Assembly: GCA_025057395.1 (NCBI GenBank) | Contig: JANWXU010000006.1 | Coordinates: forward strand, 1 to 64,000 | From: Bacteroidia bacterium | Lineage (GTDB): Bacteria; Bacteroidota; Bacteroidia; J057; JANWXU01 | DNA: 64,000 bases | Direction of reading: 5' to 3' | In this document: positions 37,411 through 48,300 of the stretch, one piece after another | How positions within the stretch are numbered: position 1 is the stretch's first letter | Layout of the letters: each line of letters opens with the position of its first letter | Made by a program: the position numbers and the translations under genes | The notes under the pieces: generated by a model | Told to the model about the DNA's origin: nothing | The model's database searches: none | The model's input: only the letters and a program-made list of their open reading frames with translations

Positions 37411-37443
37411 GCTCCACCAGTTACCAGAGTTTACTAGTGGAGC
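37411..37443. terminator. Hairpin between convergent genes
   Basis: GCTCCAC (37411-37417) pairs with GTGGAGC (37437-37443); a mismatch and then two more pairs extend the stem inward. It lies between the 186-residue gene and the convergent SBBP/SprB gene. Confidence 0.55.
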
Positions 37444-37478
37444 TATATGTAAAGTGTAAAAAAACTAAAACTAGTTTT

Positions 37479-40400
37479 TTATTCAATCTTAATTATTCGC
37501 GCCCAACGAACTTTATCGCCACTCTGCACAATCAAATAATAAACACTAGATGGCCAAGAAGAAAAGTCTATTTCTATAAAGTCTTCTGAAGAAAAAATCC
37601 AGCTTCCAATTTCTCTACCCTCTGAGCTAAATATTCGGGCGTTTATTATTTCACCCCCATTTTGGCAACTCAAAAAAGCCCTCTGCTTTATAGGGTTAGG
37701 AAATAAAGAAACTCTAAGGGTGGAATCCTCTAAAAAGGAAGAGATTTTCGAAAAATCCCATGCCGGAATAGTCAAAATAGTGGAGTAACTTGATAAAATA
37801 CCTGAGCTTTGGCAAAAAGAACAATTTGCCCTAATTCGAACAATATATTCTCTATCAGCACGAAGATTACGTAATTCATAAGAATTAGTAGGCGTCCATT
37901 CCTCTTTCCAGAGAAGAGGAGTAGTATTTTCAGCATAATTCACACCATAGCAAACCGCCCCTGCTACACTATTCCAACGCAGCTGAGCACTATTTATTTG
38001 CCTATCCACAATATAAAATCCTCTAGGAATGTTGCAATTAGTAGAAGGCTCCCCTTGGGTACGCTGCCGCAAGGAGGTACTCCAGTGCGTTACTCCCTGA
38101 TTACACTTAGCGCCTATTCTTACTTCATATTCGGTATTTGGCTGTAAATTAGTCAAAAGGTAGCTACTTTGACTAATTCCTTCTACTGTATTCCAACTAC
38201 TTTGACCTACTATTCGATATTGTAATACCAATTGCGAAGTACCACTCAAATTTTGCCAAGTTGCAATTAGAGTATGAGCACTATTAGCTCTTAATTCTGT
38301 AAATACCACTCCTACAGGTTCTTCAATAGCTATTGGACTTAGCCAATCACTTTCACAACCTAAGTCCTTGAGTTTAACTTTTGCTTTATACACACCTGCC
38401 GGAACATCAAAAAGTGGATTACTTTGCCAAGCATTACCATCGAGCGTATATTCAAATTCAGGAGAAGAAACGCTACCTAAAAATTTAGCTTCTAAAAGAA
38501 TACTTCCATTAGCAGCACCAGTACAGCTAACATTTCTTTGATTAATAACTCTAACCTCAGGCTTAATAGGATTAGACTGTACAGCTACTTCTACCCTTAA
38601 AGTAGCTTGGCAACCTTGCGCATCTGAAACAATTACATCATAACTGCCGGCTCTTAAATCTTCTCTTTTTGCAGTTCTTTTTCCATCCTGCCAAATAAAC
38701 GTATACGGAGGGGTTCCACCTATTGCACTTAATTCTATCATTCCATTGCTAGCCTGAGCACATACTGTATTGGATTTCTGAAGTAGAATAGGTCGAAGAG
38801 CTGTAGCCTGGGGTAAAGTATATACCCAATTCTGAGAACACCCATTTCTATCTATTACCCTAAGAGAATAAACTCCCCCTCTAAGCCCTTGCCTTCCTAT
38901 GCAATCTCCTACTTGGGTAATTCCAGTAAAGCCATCCGACCAAATATAATTATAAGGTAAGGTTCCCCCTTGGATATTCAAACATATCTGCCCTAAAGTA
39001 TCACAACGTGGAAAAAGTATTTGAGCTGAGGCCTGTTGCAAAGGCGGAACTTCAGAAACTACAAAATGATAAGTAGCTTTACAGTTATTATCATCTACTA
39101 CTTCAATAGTATATCGCCCAGGGGCTAAGTTTCTACGGCTTAAACTCAGCAGACTCGTATCTTGCCAGCGAAAATTATAGGGAGCTCTTCCCCCCTCTAG
39201 GCTTACTACTAATATCCCGTCTTTTCTTCCAGAGCAGGTAACTGGTTCTAAAGTAATTAGTTTGGCAAGGGGCGGAGTAGGCTCTTGCAAAGTAGTTTGA
39301 TAATAAACTTGAGCACCTTGGCTATCAGTTACGCGTAAAAAATAGGTGCCGGCGCTTAAGCCTGTAATAATAGGTCCTTGCCCTTGAAAACCATTAGTAC
39401 CTGACCACTCGTACCGGTAGGGGGGCTGCCCATTAATAGCACGTGCGCTAATAGCTCCATCCTTATCCCCGACACAGAGCAATGGTTTGAGAGTAATAAG
39501 CTCTACACTTAAACTAGGAGTAAAGGGAATTTCAAAAGTTCGCGTTTGGGTACATCCAATGAAATTAGTCACTGTTACAGTATATCTACCTGGTAATACA
39601 CCACTTAAAGTACTTTCTTCTCCTACAATTTGATTTTGGCTATCGCGCCATATAATAGTAACAGGCTCATAAGGAGTAGCAATAAAAAGCTCAATCTTAC
39701 CGTCACGTCCCCATCGAAAACTAGCCGGGGTAATAGTGGGCACCACCATAGGCGCAGCCACAACACTAGGAGAATATGTACTCACTGCTGAAGTACAATT
39801 TTCCCTAATGGCTACTACCGAGTATATACTTGCGGGAGCTACCGAAGGAACACGCGCAAAACGGCTAGTTGCCACAAAGCCCTGAGGCCCTTGCCATAGA
39901 TATTGTACATTACCCAGATTAGAAGCTGAAAGAATTAAAGAACTATTTTCACAAATAGGATCATTAGCAAAAATTTGAGGAGCAGGCGGCGAAGGAATAA
40001 CATTTACTAGCAAACTAGCTTGAATTCTAGGACAATTACCGCAATTAGTCCAACGTGCAACCCGAGGAATAGCCTCTATAGTATACACGGTTGTTTGTGC
40101 TGGCTTCGCTTTTATGGCAGTACCTAAAGAACTACTTAAACCCAAAGCAGGAGACCATCGATATTCCATAAAAGGGGAAGGATTAGGTAATACAATACTA
40201 GCACTATCCCCCACAGAACATACGGTAGGAGGGGGTGGCAAAGGAATAGAAGAAAAAGTAGACTTCAAAAAAGCAATATACTGACCATTTTCAGCACTAT
40301 TTGCCATCCCTGGTGAAGGAGTTGCCATTTGCCAATTTGCAGCAACAAAAGCATCGTTATCAAGACGATTAGTAAATTGTAGAGAAGAACCCTCGAGCAT

Positions 40401-43055
40401 AGAATTGCTAATTCTTACTGGCATTCCTGTAGGGGGCAAATTCCAAGCTACCGCATGCAAAACTTCCAAAGTTTGGGGTGAAACAACCTGTACTAAGTCT
40501 GCTGCCAAACTAAAATCCAAAGTAGAAAAACCAGAAGATTGATTTTTAATACCTACTGGAAAATAATAATCGCAATTACCAGGCGCAGGATATTGAGAAT
40601 AAATATCCAAAAAATTAGTATCATTAGCGGCAACAAAATATACCCTATCTTGATTAGCGTCTGTAGGATCTGGGGTTATGCCTGTAGGAGGAAATGCTGA
40701 ATGGTAAATAACAATAAGGCTACCTACAGGTACTCTTTGCCAATTACTAATGTTTTTTAAACGAATATGTCCGGAAGTAATAGTTTGTGGTAAAGAGCAA
40801 GTATTGCCACGTCCACTATTATCATCAATTATAAAATCACGCAAATCTTGGTGGGTACCTGGGCAGCCATTCACTAGAAGCTCAATAAAGGGCTGAGTAT
40901 TGCCAGCAGCAACTTCATTAATAAGCAATGGACTACAACGAGCAATAGCAGGCGGTCCTTCAAAATAAGCTATAAAGGCATCTTTTTCCTCTTTAGGCTC
41001 TTGGTTATAGTGCCAATCAAAATTAGTAGTAGGTAAAATAATGCTATTAGTTTGACCAGTAATTATTACTCCTGTGGCTCCTTTAGGGGCAATTGCGTAG
41101 CCTCGGTCATTATCAATACCACCGTATAAGAAAGCCATCCGCACCCGCAAAAGAGAGTCTAATTGAATAACCAAAGCTTCCTCATTAGTACTTTGAAACG
41201 ACTGCGAATATTGTAATTCTAAATTAGTAACAGGAAAGTTAATGCTTCGAGTAAAGCCTGTAATTGCAATGTTATTGAGTCTATCTATAACTACGCCTGT
41301 AGCATTATCGGCACGATTACCGCCGTAATAAAAAGCCTTTTGCAATTGCCCCGAAGAGGAAAAAGCAGCTACAAAAATATCTTGAGTCCCCCCCGCATAG
41401 GTATTTTCTGCAAAAGGCAGATTAATACTTGCCGTAGTTCCGGCTATAATCCATTCTTTTCGAGCATTACAAACTATTGAATGAGCAGCCATCCATTCAC
41501 GTTGTTCGCCTCCATAGAGCAAAGACCATTGCCGAACCCCCAATGAACTCAATAAAACTACAAAAGCGTCTTGCTCCCCTTGAAACGACTGTCTGTATTG
41601 GTTAGGGTTAGAAGTAGTAGGAAAATTAGAAGCCTGAGTTTGGCCACAAATACCAATATTGCCATCGGGGTCAACTGCTATTCCTGTAATTTCGTCTATC
41701 CCATTGCCTCCTAAATACGTGCCCCACAATAAGGCGCCATTTTCGTCAAATTTAGCAAGGTAGCCATCTTGCACATCTTGACTAAAAAATTGAAAATACT
41801 GCTGCGGCGAAATAGTAAGAGTTGGTAAATTGTTACTAGCTGTAGCCCCCCCTATTACAATTTCGTTAGTAGGACTAACAGCTATATCATTAACCACTTC
41901 TTTTTCAGAGCCCCCATATAAAAAACCAAATTTACGTACGCCTAGAGCCGAAAACTTTAGGATTGCTACTTCTTGATTTAAGTAATCTTGGCGATAATGA
42001 ACTGGAGAAAAAGTACGTGGAAAATCTAAGCTATTTGTATTTCCTGCAACAATAATGTCACCGTTATTATCAAAAGCGACAGTAGTAGCAACGTCTTCAT
42101 TACTTCCTCCGTAATAAGTAACCCATTCTGCTTTTCCTTGGCTATTTGCCTTAAAAATAAACATATCGGTATTACCACTATTAAATCCAGAAAGGAAGGA
42201 AGCAGACTGAGGCGCTTGAGTAAAAAGATTAAAGCTCTGCGTAGCTCCTACTACTACAAAGCTTCCATCTTGCCAGGTAGCGATATCATAAGATAAGTCG
42301 TTATCTACACCACCGTAGCGATAAGCATAAATCAAAGGGTCTATTACTAGTGCTTGATTAATAGAACGCTCGGGTGCAACAAAAGATACAATATTACCTT
42401 TGGATTGATAATACACACGAGTAGGAATTTGAGATTCTTGAGAAAGAAGATAACTACGGGGTATGCTCTCTTCCAAAACAGCATCTCCTTGAATAAGCAC
42501 AAACTTTGGGTGCTGGACATCCAGGCTAGGGGTAAAAGGAAGTTGAATTTGAATATCTTCTAATTTAGCTCCTGCTCTCAGGTACCAATCGTATTTTAAC
42601 CGATACTTCAAAAGAGATTTTTCTCCTAAAGGTTGTATGGTAAACACTAAATCAATACCCGGGTAGACGTCAGAATAAGTAATTTTTTGATAGGAAGGTA
42701 CATTGATAAAAGTGCCATGCGAATAGTAATAATGAAATTTAGGGCCTATTTCCTCGGTAATTACTCTTGAATAAGAAGCTCCTAGCCACCTAATTGAAAA
42801 AAATGATGGTGTAAGTAGTTGTGAAGATTTTCCACTTTCACAAGCTTTAGCAGAAGTACTTAAACCCGAATAATGATAATTAATTCCTTTGGAATGAATA
42901 TGGGCTAGAATTCCGGGTGCCAAGTGTACAATAAAAGAGGCTTCTGCTGTAGCAGCAATATGGGGATACTGCCCTACATTTTGCACAAAACCTGCGCACA
43001 AGCCTTGGTAATTAAACCACAAGGCAAATAAAATAGCATAATAAAAACCTTTCAT
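37479..43055 (-). CDS. T9SS-secreted SBBP-propeller / LTD / SprB-repeat surface protein
   Basis: 1858 residues with a signal peptide (1-20). Domain order: an N-terminal DUF7948-like domain (FVQNVGQYP, about 22-240); seven SBBP-type repeats (YGGxxxDxAxxIAxxxxGxIxIxGxTxS, about 245-690), enough for one seven-bladed propeller; a lamin-tail-like domain (LLINEVAAGN ... FIELLVNGCPG, about 700-880); Ig-like modules (about 890-1110); six SprB-like repeats (GGxPPYxYxW ... LxAGxYxxxVxDxxGC, about 1110-1490); two FN3 domains (about 1510-1710); and a type A T9SS sorting domain (RVSLFPNPIKQ ... VYYLIVQSGDK). SprB-type repeats occur in gliding adhesins. It is probably a surface-anchored binding protein; no enzyme motif was seen. 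Confidence 0.88.
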   Translation of the reverse strand: MKGFYYAILFALWFNYQGLCAGFVQNVGQYPHIAATAEASFIVHLAPGILAHIHSKGINYHYSGLSTSAKACESGKSSQLLTPSFFSIRWLGASYSRVITEEIGPKFHYYYSHGTFINVPSYQKITYSDVYPGIDLVFTIQPLGEKSLLKYRLKYDWYLRAGAKLEDIQIQLPFTPSLDVQHPKFVLIQGDAVLEESIPRSYLLSQESQIPTRVYYQSKGNIVSFVAPERSINQALVIDPLIYAYRYGGVDNDLSYDIATWQDGSFVVVGATQSFNLFTQAPQSASFLSGFNSGNTDMFIFKANSQGKAEWVTYYGGSNEDVATTVAFDNNGDIIVAGNTNSLDFPRTFSPVHYRQDYLNQEVAILKFSALGVRKFGFLYGGSEKEVVNDIAVSPTNEIVIGGATASNNLPTLTISPQQYFQFFSQDVQDGYLAKFDENGALLWGTYLGGNGIDEITGIAVDPDGNIGICGQTQASNFPTTSNPNQYRQSFQGEQDAFVVLLSSLGVRQWSLLYGGEQREWMAAHSIVCNARKEWIIAGTTASINLPFAENTYAGGTQDIFVAAFSSSGQLQKAFYYGGNRADNATGVVIDRLNNIAITGFTRSINFPVTNLELQYSQSFQSTNEEALVIQLDSLLRVRMAFLYGGIDNDRGYAIAPKGATGVIITGQTNSIILPTTNFDWHYNQEPKEEKDAFIAYFEGPPAIARCSPLLINEVAAGNTQPFIELLVNGCPGTHQDLRDFIIDDNSGRGNTCSLPQTITSGHIRLKNISNWQRVPVGSLIVIYHSAFPPTGITPDPTDANQDRVYFVAANDTNFLDIYSQYPAPGNCDYYFPVGIKNQSSGFSTLDFSLAADLVQVVSPQTLEVLHAVAWNLPPTGMPVRISNSMLEGSSLQFTNRLDNDAFVAANWQMATPSPGMANSAENGQYIAFLKSTFSSIPLPPPPTVCSVGDSASIVLPNPSPFMEYRWSPALGLSSSLGTAIKAKPAQTTVYTIEAIPRVARWTNCGNCPRIQASLLVNVIPSPPAPQIFANDPICENSSLILSASNLGNVQYLWQGPQGFVATSRFARVPSVAPASIYSVVAIRENCTSAVSTYSPSVVAAPMVVPTITPASFRWGRDGKIELFIATPYEPVTIIWRDSQNQIVGEESTLSGVLPGRYTVTVTNFIGCTQTRTFEIPFTPSLSVELITLKPLLCVGDKDGAISARAINGQPPYRYEWSGTNGFQGQGPIITGLSAGTYFLRVTDSQGAQVYYQTTLQEPTPPLAKLITLEPVTCSGRKDGILVVSLEGGRAPYNFRWQDTSLLSLSRRNLAPGRYTIEVVDDNNCKATYHFVVSEVPPLQQASAQILFPRCDTLGQICLNIQGGTLPYNYIWSDGFTGITQVGDCIGRQGLRGGVYSLRVIDRNGCSQNWVYTLPQATALRPILLQKSNTVCAQASNGMIELSAIGGTPPYTFIWQDGKRTAKREDLRAGSYDVIVSDAQGCQATLRVEVAVQSNPIKPEVRVINQRNVSCTGAANGSILLEAKFLGSVSSPEFEYTLDGNAWQSNPLFDVPAGVYKAKVKLKDLGCESDWLSPIAIEEPVGVVFTELRANSAHTLIATWQNLSGTSQLVLQYRIVGQSSWNTVEGISQSSYLLTNLQPNTEYEVRIGAKCNQGVTHWSTSLRQRTQGEPSTNCNIPRGFYIVDRQINSAQLRWNSVAGAVCYGVNYAENTTPLLWKEEWTPTNSYELRNLRADREYIVRIRANCSFCQSSGILSSYSTILTIPAWDFSKISSFLEDSTLRVSLFPNPIKQRAFLSCQNGGEIINARIFSSEGREIGSWIFSSEDFIEIDFSSWPSSVYYLIVQSGDKVRWARIIKIE

Positions 43056-43088
43056 TCGAAAAATTATTTACTAGTTATACCGTACTAA

Positions 43089-43096
43089 CAAATTTA
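43089..43096 (-). promoter_or_regulatory. Putative -7 element for the SBBP/SprB gene
   Basis: TAAATTTG on the minus strand lies 33 bases before the ATG at 43055 and matches TAnnTTTG exactly. Confidence 0.5.
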
Positions 43097-43294
43097 TAAA
43101 AATGATAAAAAGATTGGGTATTCTCCACAACAACTAAGATCGAATCAATAAAAACTAGAGAAAGTTTAATATTTAGGAAAATAATCTTTGAGATAAGTAA
43201 TTAACTTATAATTAGTTAACTAAAATGATAAAATTAGAAAAGCAAAAGATGTGAGTTATTATTATATTTAGTTTTAATTGCACAGACTATTCGT

Positions 43295-43302
43295 TAGCTT
43301 TG
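43295..43302 (+). promoter_or_regulatory. Putative -7 element for the NYN gene
   Basis: TAGCTTTG matches TAnnTTTG; it would give a leader of about 100 bases before the ATG at 43409. Confidence 0.4.
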
Positions 43303-43408
43303 CATAAAAGAAACTACAAAAAGCAGTTTTTCAATAAAAAACTTTTTAGTGAATATTTACTGATAGTTTAAGCTCCAATAAAGGTTTACAAAGATTTTTG
43401 ATAGTGAA

Positions 43409-44077
43409 ATGTTTATGAACAGAATGCTAAGATTTGCAATTTTTATTGACGGGAATTATTTCATAAAAGTAAGCGACCATTACAAGTTTTATCATCCTCG
43501 CAAACAAAGGATTTCTTTCGATGGCTTAATAGAATTTATTCGCAATCAAATATCGCTTTCCGAAAATATAGATATGCGCTATTGCCAATGTGTGGAAGCC
43601 CACTGGTTTCGCGGTAGATTTACTATGCCCCAAATTATCAACAAGTATCCTGATGAAGAAAAACGCCTAAAGTATTTAAGCGGAGAAAGGTATATTGATG
43701 ATAGCTTGATGTTCGAGGGAATCACACAACACGTTTACCCCATGAAAGTAAATATGGCTACCCAAGAAGCTGAAGAAAAGGGAATAGATGTTTGGTTTGC
43801 TCTTGAAGCCTATGAGCTAGCTTATCTAAAAAGGTACGATGTAATTGCTCTAGTGGCTTGTGATACTGACTACGTACCTCTGGCCCGTAAACTTAACGGC
43901 TTAGGTACACGTGTAGCTCTTGTTTCTTGGGACTTCAAAAATGAATTTTTCTCTATCCGTACCTCCCAGGCCCTAATTGATGAATGTTCCTATTATTTGG
44001 CTATGCACGAACTTATTGATCGAAGAGATAATCATAATAATTTATTAGTAGAAAGACTTTTTTATACACCCGTTTGA
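43409..44077 (+). CDS. NYN domain protein (LabA/DUF88 family putative RNase)
   Basis: A 222-residue PIN-like NYN domain protein. The acidic residues expected for metal binding are in FAIFIDGNYF (near the N-terminus), KGIDVWFALEAYELA and ACDTDYVPLARKLNGLG, matching the D-N ... D ... D-D layout of the family. NYN proteins are thought to act as ribonucleases or RNA-processing factors. The first six residues (MFMNRM) contain three possible starts. It stands alone between two secreted-protein genes and ends at a strong terminator, so context gives no clue to its target RNA. Confidence 0.85.
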   Translation: MFMNRMLRFAIFIDGNYFIKVSDHYKFYHPRKQRISFDGLIEFIRNQISLSENIDMRYCQCVEAHWFRGRFTMPQIINKYPDEEKRLKYLSGERYIDDSLMFEGITQHVYPMKVNMATQEAEEKGIDVWFALEAYELAYLKRYDVIALVACDTDYVPLARKLNGLGTRVALVSWDFKNEFFSIRTSQALIDECSYYLAMHELIDRRDNHNNLLVERLFYTPV

Positions 44078-44142
44078 CTAGAAAATAATAAACAAATGCA
44101 AAATCAAGAAAAAATCAGAGTAATAGCATAAAAAGCCTAAAT

Positions 44143-44177
44143 AAAAAGCTATCCCTTAAAAAGGAGGATAGCTTTTT
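44143..44177. terminator. Bidirectional terminator
   Basis: A perfect 12-bp stem, AAAAAGCTATCC (44143-44154) with GGATAGCTTTTT (44166-44177). The A and T runs flanking the stem serve both the NYN gene (+) and the convergent expansin gene (-). Confidence 0.8.
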
Positions 44178-44233
44178 GCTTTTATAAAAGTAAACCCGAA
44201 TGTTCCTTTGCAACCTTGCAACGAGGTGATTTA

Positions 44234-45208
44234 CTATTCTGTCTTGAAAATGCGAAACCCATAAGAAGTTTGTAATTCAGAGTCCTCTACTTGCAAGTAA
44301 TATACACCAGGCGTTAAATTGGGTAGCAATAGTTCTAAGTTATGAGATACATGTGTAAAATCCTGAACTAGCAATTGTCTTCCTTGCAAGTCCATTAGTC
44401 GGACTTTTAGTAAAGAAACTCTATAAGGAGCTATTAAATACAAGCGATCAATAAAAGGGTTAGGGAAAACCGACCAAGTTCGGTGCTCCGCCTCCTGGCC
44501 CCAACTTACAGGATTGGCACGACAAAAGGGAAATTGTGTTCTTCCAGTAATAATTTGGTTCTGGCGAAAGGGAATATTAGTTTCTTCTATTTCCTGCCCA
44601 TGAATATCCGTAATGCGAAAATGATAAGGCCCCGTTTGTTGTTTATCTTCGTCTATGCCACTAGATGCCACAAAATAATTGTAATGTTCTCTAGGAATAG
44701 AAACAAACTGTCCACTACGATTTTTATACTCTAGCTTTTTAATAGCATAACGATGGTTACGCACTTGGATTCCTATCCACCACTGGCTAGAGCCTTCTTT
44801 GTACCGAAAACTTATATTTCCTCCTACAGGGCAAGGAATGAATTCCCATTCAATGGGTACACGTCCTGCTATTTGATCAGCTATCTTTATAAAAGCTTCC
44901 AAACTAAAATCTAAATCTCCAAATTTACATTCCGGACATTGATCTACAATCCTTACATCAACTGTTCCCTTAGGACCCTTTGCCCGCACACAAGCTCCAC
45001 AAACTTCTGAATTTGCATACTGTGGAGCATTCATAGCCGCTACCATAAGGTCTTGGGGTGAAGGATCAAAACTGCAATTACCAGCACCAGTAGCCCCATA
45101 GTAGGTACCCTCCCCTCGATACTTAACTGTAGGAATGCAGTCTTTGGGAGATTGCGCCTTAAGCAAAAAGGAAGAAGTTAGAAATAAAAAGATAAATAAA
45201 AAGAGCAT
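44234..45208 (-). CDS. Bacterial expansin (DPBB + CBM63) with T9SS sorting tail
   Basis: 324 residues. Signal peptide 1-18 (FLFIFLFLTSSFLLKAQ). Domain 1 (about 25-125) is a double-psi barrel of expansin type: GEGTYYGATGAGNCSF, NSEVCGACV, RIVDQCPEC, GDLDFSLEAF; Asp89 and Asp100 align by eye with the functional Asp residues of B. subtilis EXLX1. Domain 2 (about 130-214) is CBM63-like: the cellulose-binding aromatics are represented by Trp143-Trp144 (SSQWWIGIQVRNHRY) and NYFVASSG follows. Residues about 245-324 are a type A sorting domain (SVFPNPFIDR ... GVYYLQVED). Expansins loosen cellulose-based walls without hydrolysis. Here the protein would be T9SS-exported and possibly surface-attached. 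It has its own promoter and terminator. Confidence 0.9.
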   Translation of the reverse strand: MLFLFIFLFLTSSFLLKAQSPKDCIPTVKYRGEGTYYGATGAGNCSFDPSPQDLMVAAMNAPQYANSEVCGACVRAKGPKGTVDVRIVDQCPECKFGDLDFSLEAFIKIADQIAGRVPIEWEFIPCPVGGNISFRYKEGSSQWWIGIQVRNHRYAIKKLEYKNRSGQFVSIPREHYNYFVASSGIDEDKQQTGPYHFRITDIHGQEIEETNIPFRQNQIITGRTQFPFCRANPVSWGQEAEHRTWSVFPNPFIDRLYLIAPYRVSLLKVRLMDLQGRQLLVQDFTHVSHNLELLLPNLTPGVYYLQVEDSELQTSYGFRIFKTE

Positions 45209-45225
45209 AAAATTTTTATTTTTTA

Positions 45226-45233
45226 CAAAAATA
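45226..45233 (-). promoter_or_regulatory. Putative -7 element for the expansin gene
   Basis: TATTTTTG on the minus strand, 17 bases before the expansin ATG; it matches TAnnTTTG, though it would give a very short leader. Confidence 0.35.
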
Positions 45234-45328
45234 ACCCTCTATTCCTACTTTACATAAAAAAAGAATAAAAAGTCTCTTCTAAAATATTAGCATACTATGC
45301 CTATGCCAATAGTTTAGTCTATTATTTA

Positions 45329-48300
45329 CTACCGCAACACAGTAATAGTGCCTCTATAACTACGTTCACCCACCTGAATAACATAAAAATAGGTACCCTC
45401 TTCCACTGCCTTTCCTTCCTGATTCCTACCATCCCATTCTAAAGCATTTCCTTCCCCTACAAATACCTGAATACCCCACCTATCAAAAATCTGACATTTT
45501 AATTTTTCAGTACCTAAATAAAGAGGCTGCCAGGAATCATTTACGCCGTCGTTATTAGGCGTGAAAACATTAGGAATTTGTAACTCAGGTTCTTTAATAA
45601 TGTAGGGACCTAAACGAAATTTCTTTTTGCACCCCCCCTTATCTTCTTGCCATACCTCCACGTAATACTCGCCTGGCAAAGTATAACGATGCACCGGGGC
45701 AACCGACTGGCTAGAATTACCGTCTCCAAATAGCCAAAGCCAACTCCCACTATTAGCTTGAAAGGGATGTGGATAAAAAGAAATTTCGCTATTAGGCAAA
45801 TAAAGAACACTACCTACTGCCGGAGAAGATAGAATTGTATCTACTAAAATACTTTTAGGAAATAGCACTTTTACTTTTTGAAAAGCACTATCTTGGCAAC
45901 CCAATTCATTTTTTACAATTTGTCGAATTTGATAATTGCCTGGGTAATGATAAGTATATAAGGGTTCTCTTTGATTAACAGCCACATTTGAATCTCCAAA
46001 CCTATACAGCCAAAATAATGCGAACTTGCTTTTATCTTTTATCTTTATTCGAAAACTATCACATTCAAAGCTAGGAGTTACTTCAAAGCCTGCTATAGGA
46101 CGAGGAATTACCTCGATAGTAACTACAGCAGTATCTGTATAACCACTATCGCTCAAGGTTAGAGTGTAGGTGGTAGTTTGCTGCGGGTAGGCCTTCACTA
46201 TTGCACCTTGCTGACTACTTAAATTGTAAAAAGGTTTCCACCAATAGGTAGCTGTTGCAGAGAAGCGGCTTTTTCGCCCCCAAAGCCATACAGTATCACC
46301 AGCACAAATACGACCCCGACCCGCCCAAGCCATAGCTTTAAATTTACGCAGCACTCGCACATGAGTAATTTTCTGAGTACTACATTGACCATACCTTGCC
46401 ACCAAAGTATAAGTAGTAGAAAAGCGGGGGTCTACCATTGGGTTTAACAAAAAAGGATCACTTAAATTTTCATGCGGCTGCCACTCAAAGGTAGCATTGG
46501 GTATGCCGATAAGCTGGGCAGGTAAAGAAAAAGGTTCTTTTTCATAAACCACAAAAGTATCTGCTAAAAAAATCTTAGGAGTAGGCAATACACTTACTAC
46601 TAATGAATCACTTACCACACTAGGACATCCATCGGCTAGTACTTGAACGTAATAAGTAGTAGTAGTTTGGGGAAAAGCCCAAGGATTGGCAGCTTGTGAA
46701 TTAGATAGTGTGGCATAGGGGCACCACATGTAGGTATAAGGAGCAGGAGCACCACTTACAGTAGGGGTAGGTAATTGAACACTATCTCCCGCACAAATTT
46801 GTAAAGAATTACCTGCGCGAATAGTAGGTCTAGGCTTTACCCGTACAAAAACTGAATCTGCTTTACTTAAGCACCCTTCTTGTTGAATTTGTAAATAATA
46901 CCATTGCGAAAAAGAAGGATAAACTCTAGGATTAGCACTATTTGAATTTTGCATGTTTTGTTGAGGATACCAAAAAAAAGCCTCAGCATTTTGAGGTAGG
47001 GCTAGTAGCTCTAGGGTATCGCCTACGCAAATGGCTTTAGCGGGAGCAATATGTGCTCGTGGTTGTGGCTTTACACGAACCGTCACAGTAGCAAGGGCCC
47101 ATTCAGCACTATCTTTAGGCATGGAAATACATCCTAAAGGCTTAGTAATAACTTTTAGAGTATAAGTAATAGTATAGGGAGGGGTAGCTGTAGGATCGGG
47201 TAAATACGGATTATTTAAACCTAAAGTAGGCTGCCATCTATACTCAAAATTAGAAATATTATCTAATAATATTGCCTTGCCTTTTAATTTTACGCTTTTA
47301 CCCTCCTCGGCGCATATAGCAGTATCCTCTCCAGCATCTGCTACAGGCAATGGATGGATAGTAACTTTTATAGAATCTTTAGCCCAACAACCATTTGCGT
47401 CTGTAACCCGTAATGTATATATGGTTGTTTGCAAGGGGCTTGCCACTAAGTAAGGAGTGGTAGCACTATTATTGTAAATACCAGTAAAGGGTTGCCATTG
47501 GTAACGATAGGGCGGTATTCCTCTTTGCACCTGCGAAAAAATTCTTGCTGTGTCTTGGCCCTGACAAAAAGCTAAGGGAGGAGTTGTTATGCGCACTTGG
47601 GGAGAGGGTCTTACAGTAACAGTAAGACTTTTAGCCTCAGCATAACATCCTTCGGCCAGAGCTTGTAAAGTATAAGTGGTAGTTTGTATTGGGCAAGCTC
47701 TTCCACCATTACTACCCTGTGAAGTTAAGGGGGGGGTCCATCTTAGCTGAGCTTGGGAGGGCACTACTTGCCAAAAGAGCACGGCACAGTCTCCTTGGCA
47801 AATGGCAGTATCCTTACTAATTTCAATTTGTGGCAAAGACTTTATACGAACCCTTTGCCAGGAAGTTATAATAGCTTGATTGCATGCATCTTGCACCCAT
47901 AGACGATAAAAAGTACTTTGACCCGGAAGCAAAGAAAAGACAGAATCAGCAGATATAAATCTTACTTCTCCTGCCACACTATCTTGCCAAAAGTAGCGGT
48001 AAGGAGGCTTTCCACCTCTTACTATAGCTTGGAGCCATAATCTTTCACCGCGACATAATGAAGTATCACTAAGTTGAAAACGAGCCTGTAGTGTTGGCAA
48101 TGCTTCTATTGAAAAAAGAGTATCAATTATTTGGCAACCATCCGTTACAGATACAGGAATTGCTAACAGAGAATTATTCAACGTAACTTGATAATTACCA
48201 CTTGTATTTTGCAAGCCGGGGAATCTATAAGTATAGTTTCCACTTCCACCTTGGGCTTTCACTTGTAAAGATACATTTTGTCCTTGGCAAAAGGGAGGGG

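Larger units (their letters stand above)
43056..43408. other. Divergent promoter region
   Basis: This 353-base AT-rich gap separates the SBBP/SprB gene (-) from the NYN-domain gene (+). It holds one TAnnTTTG element for each direction and no other feature I can recognise. Confidence 0.5.
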
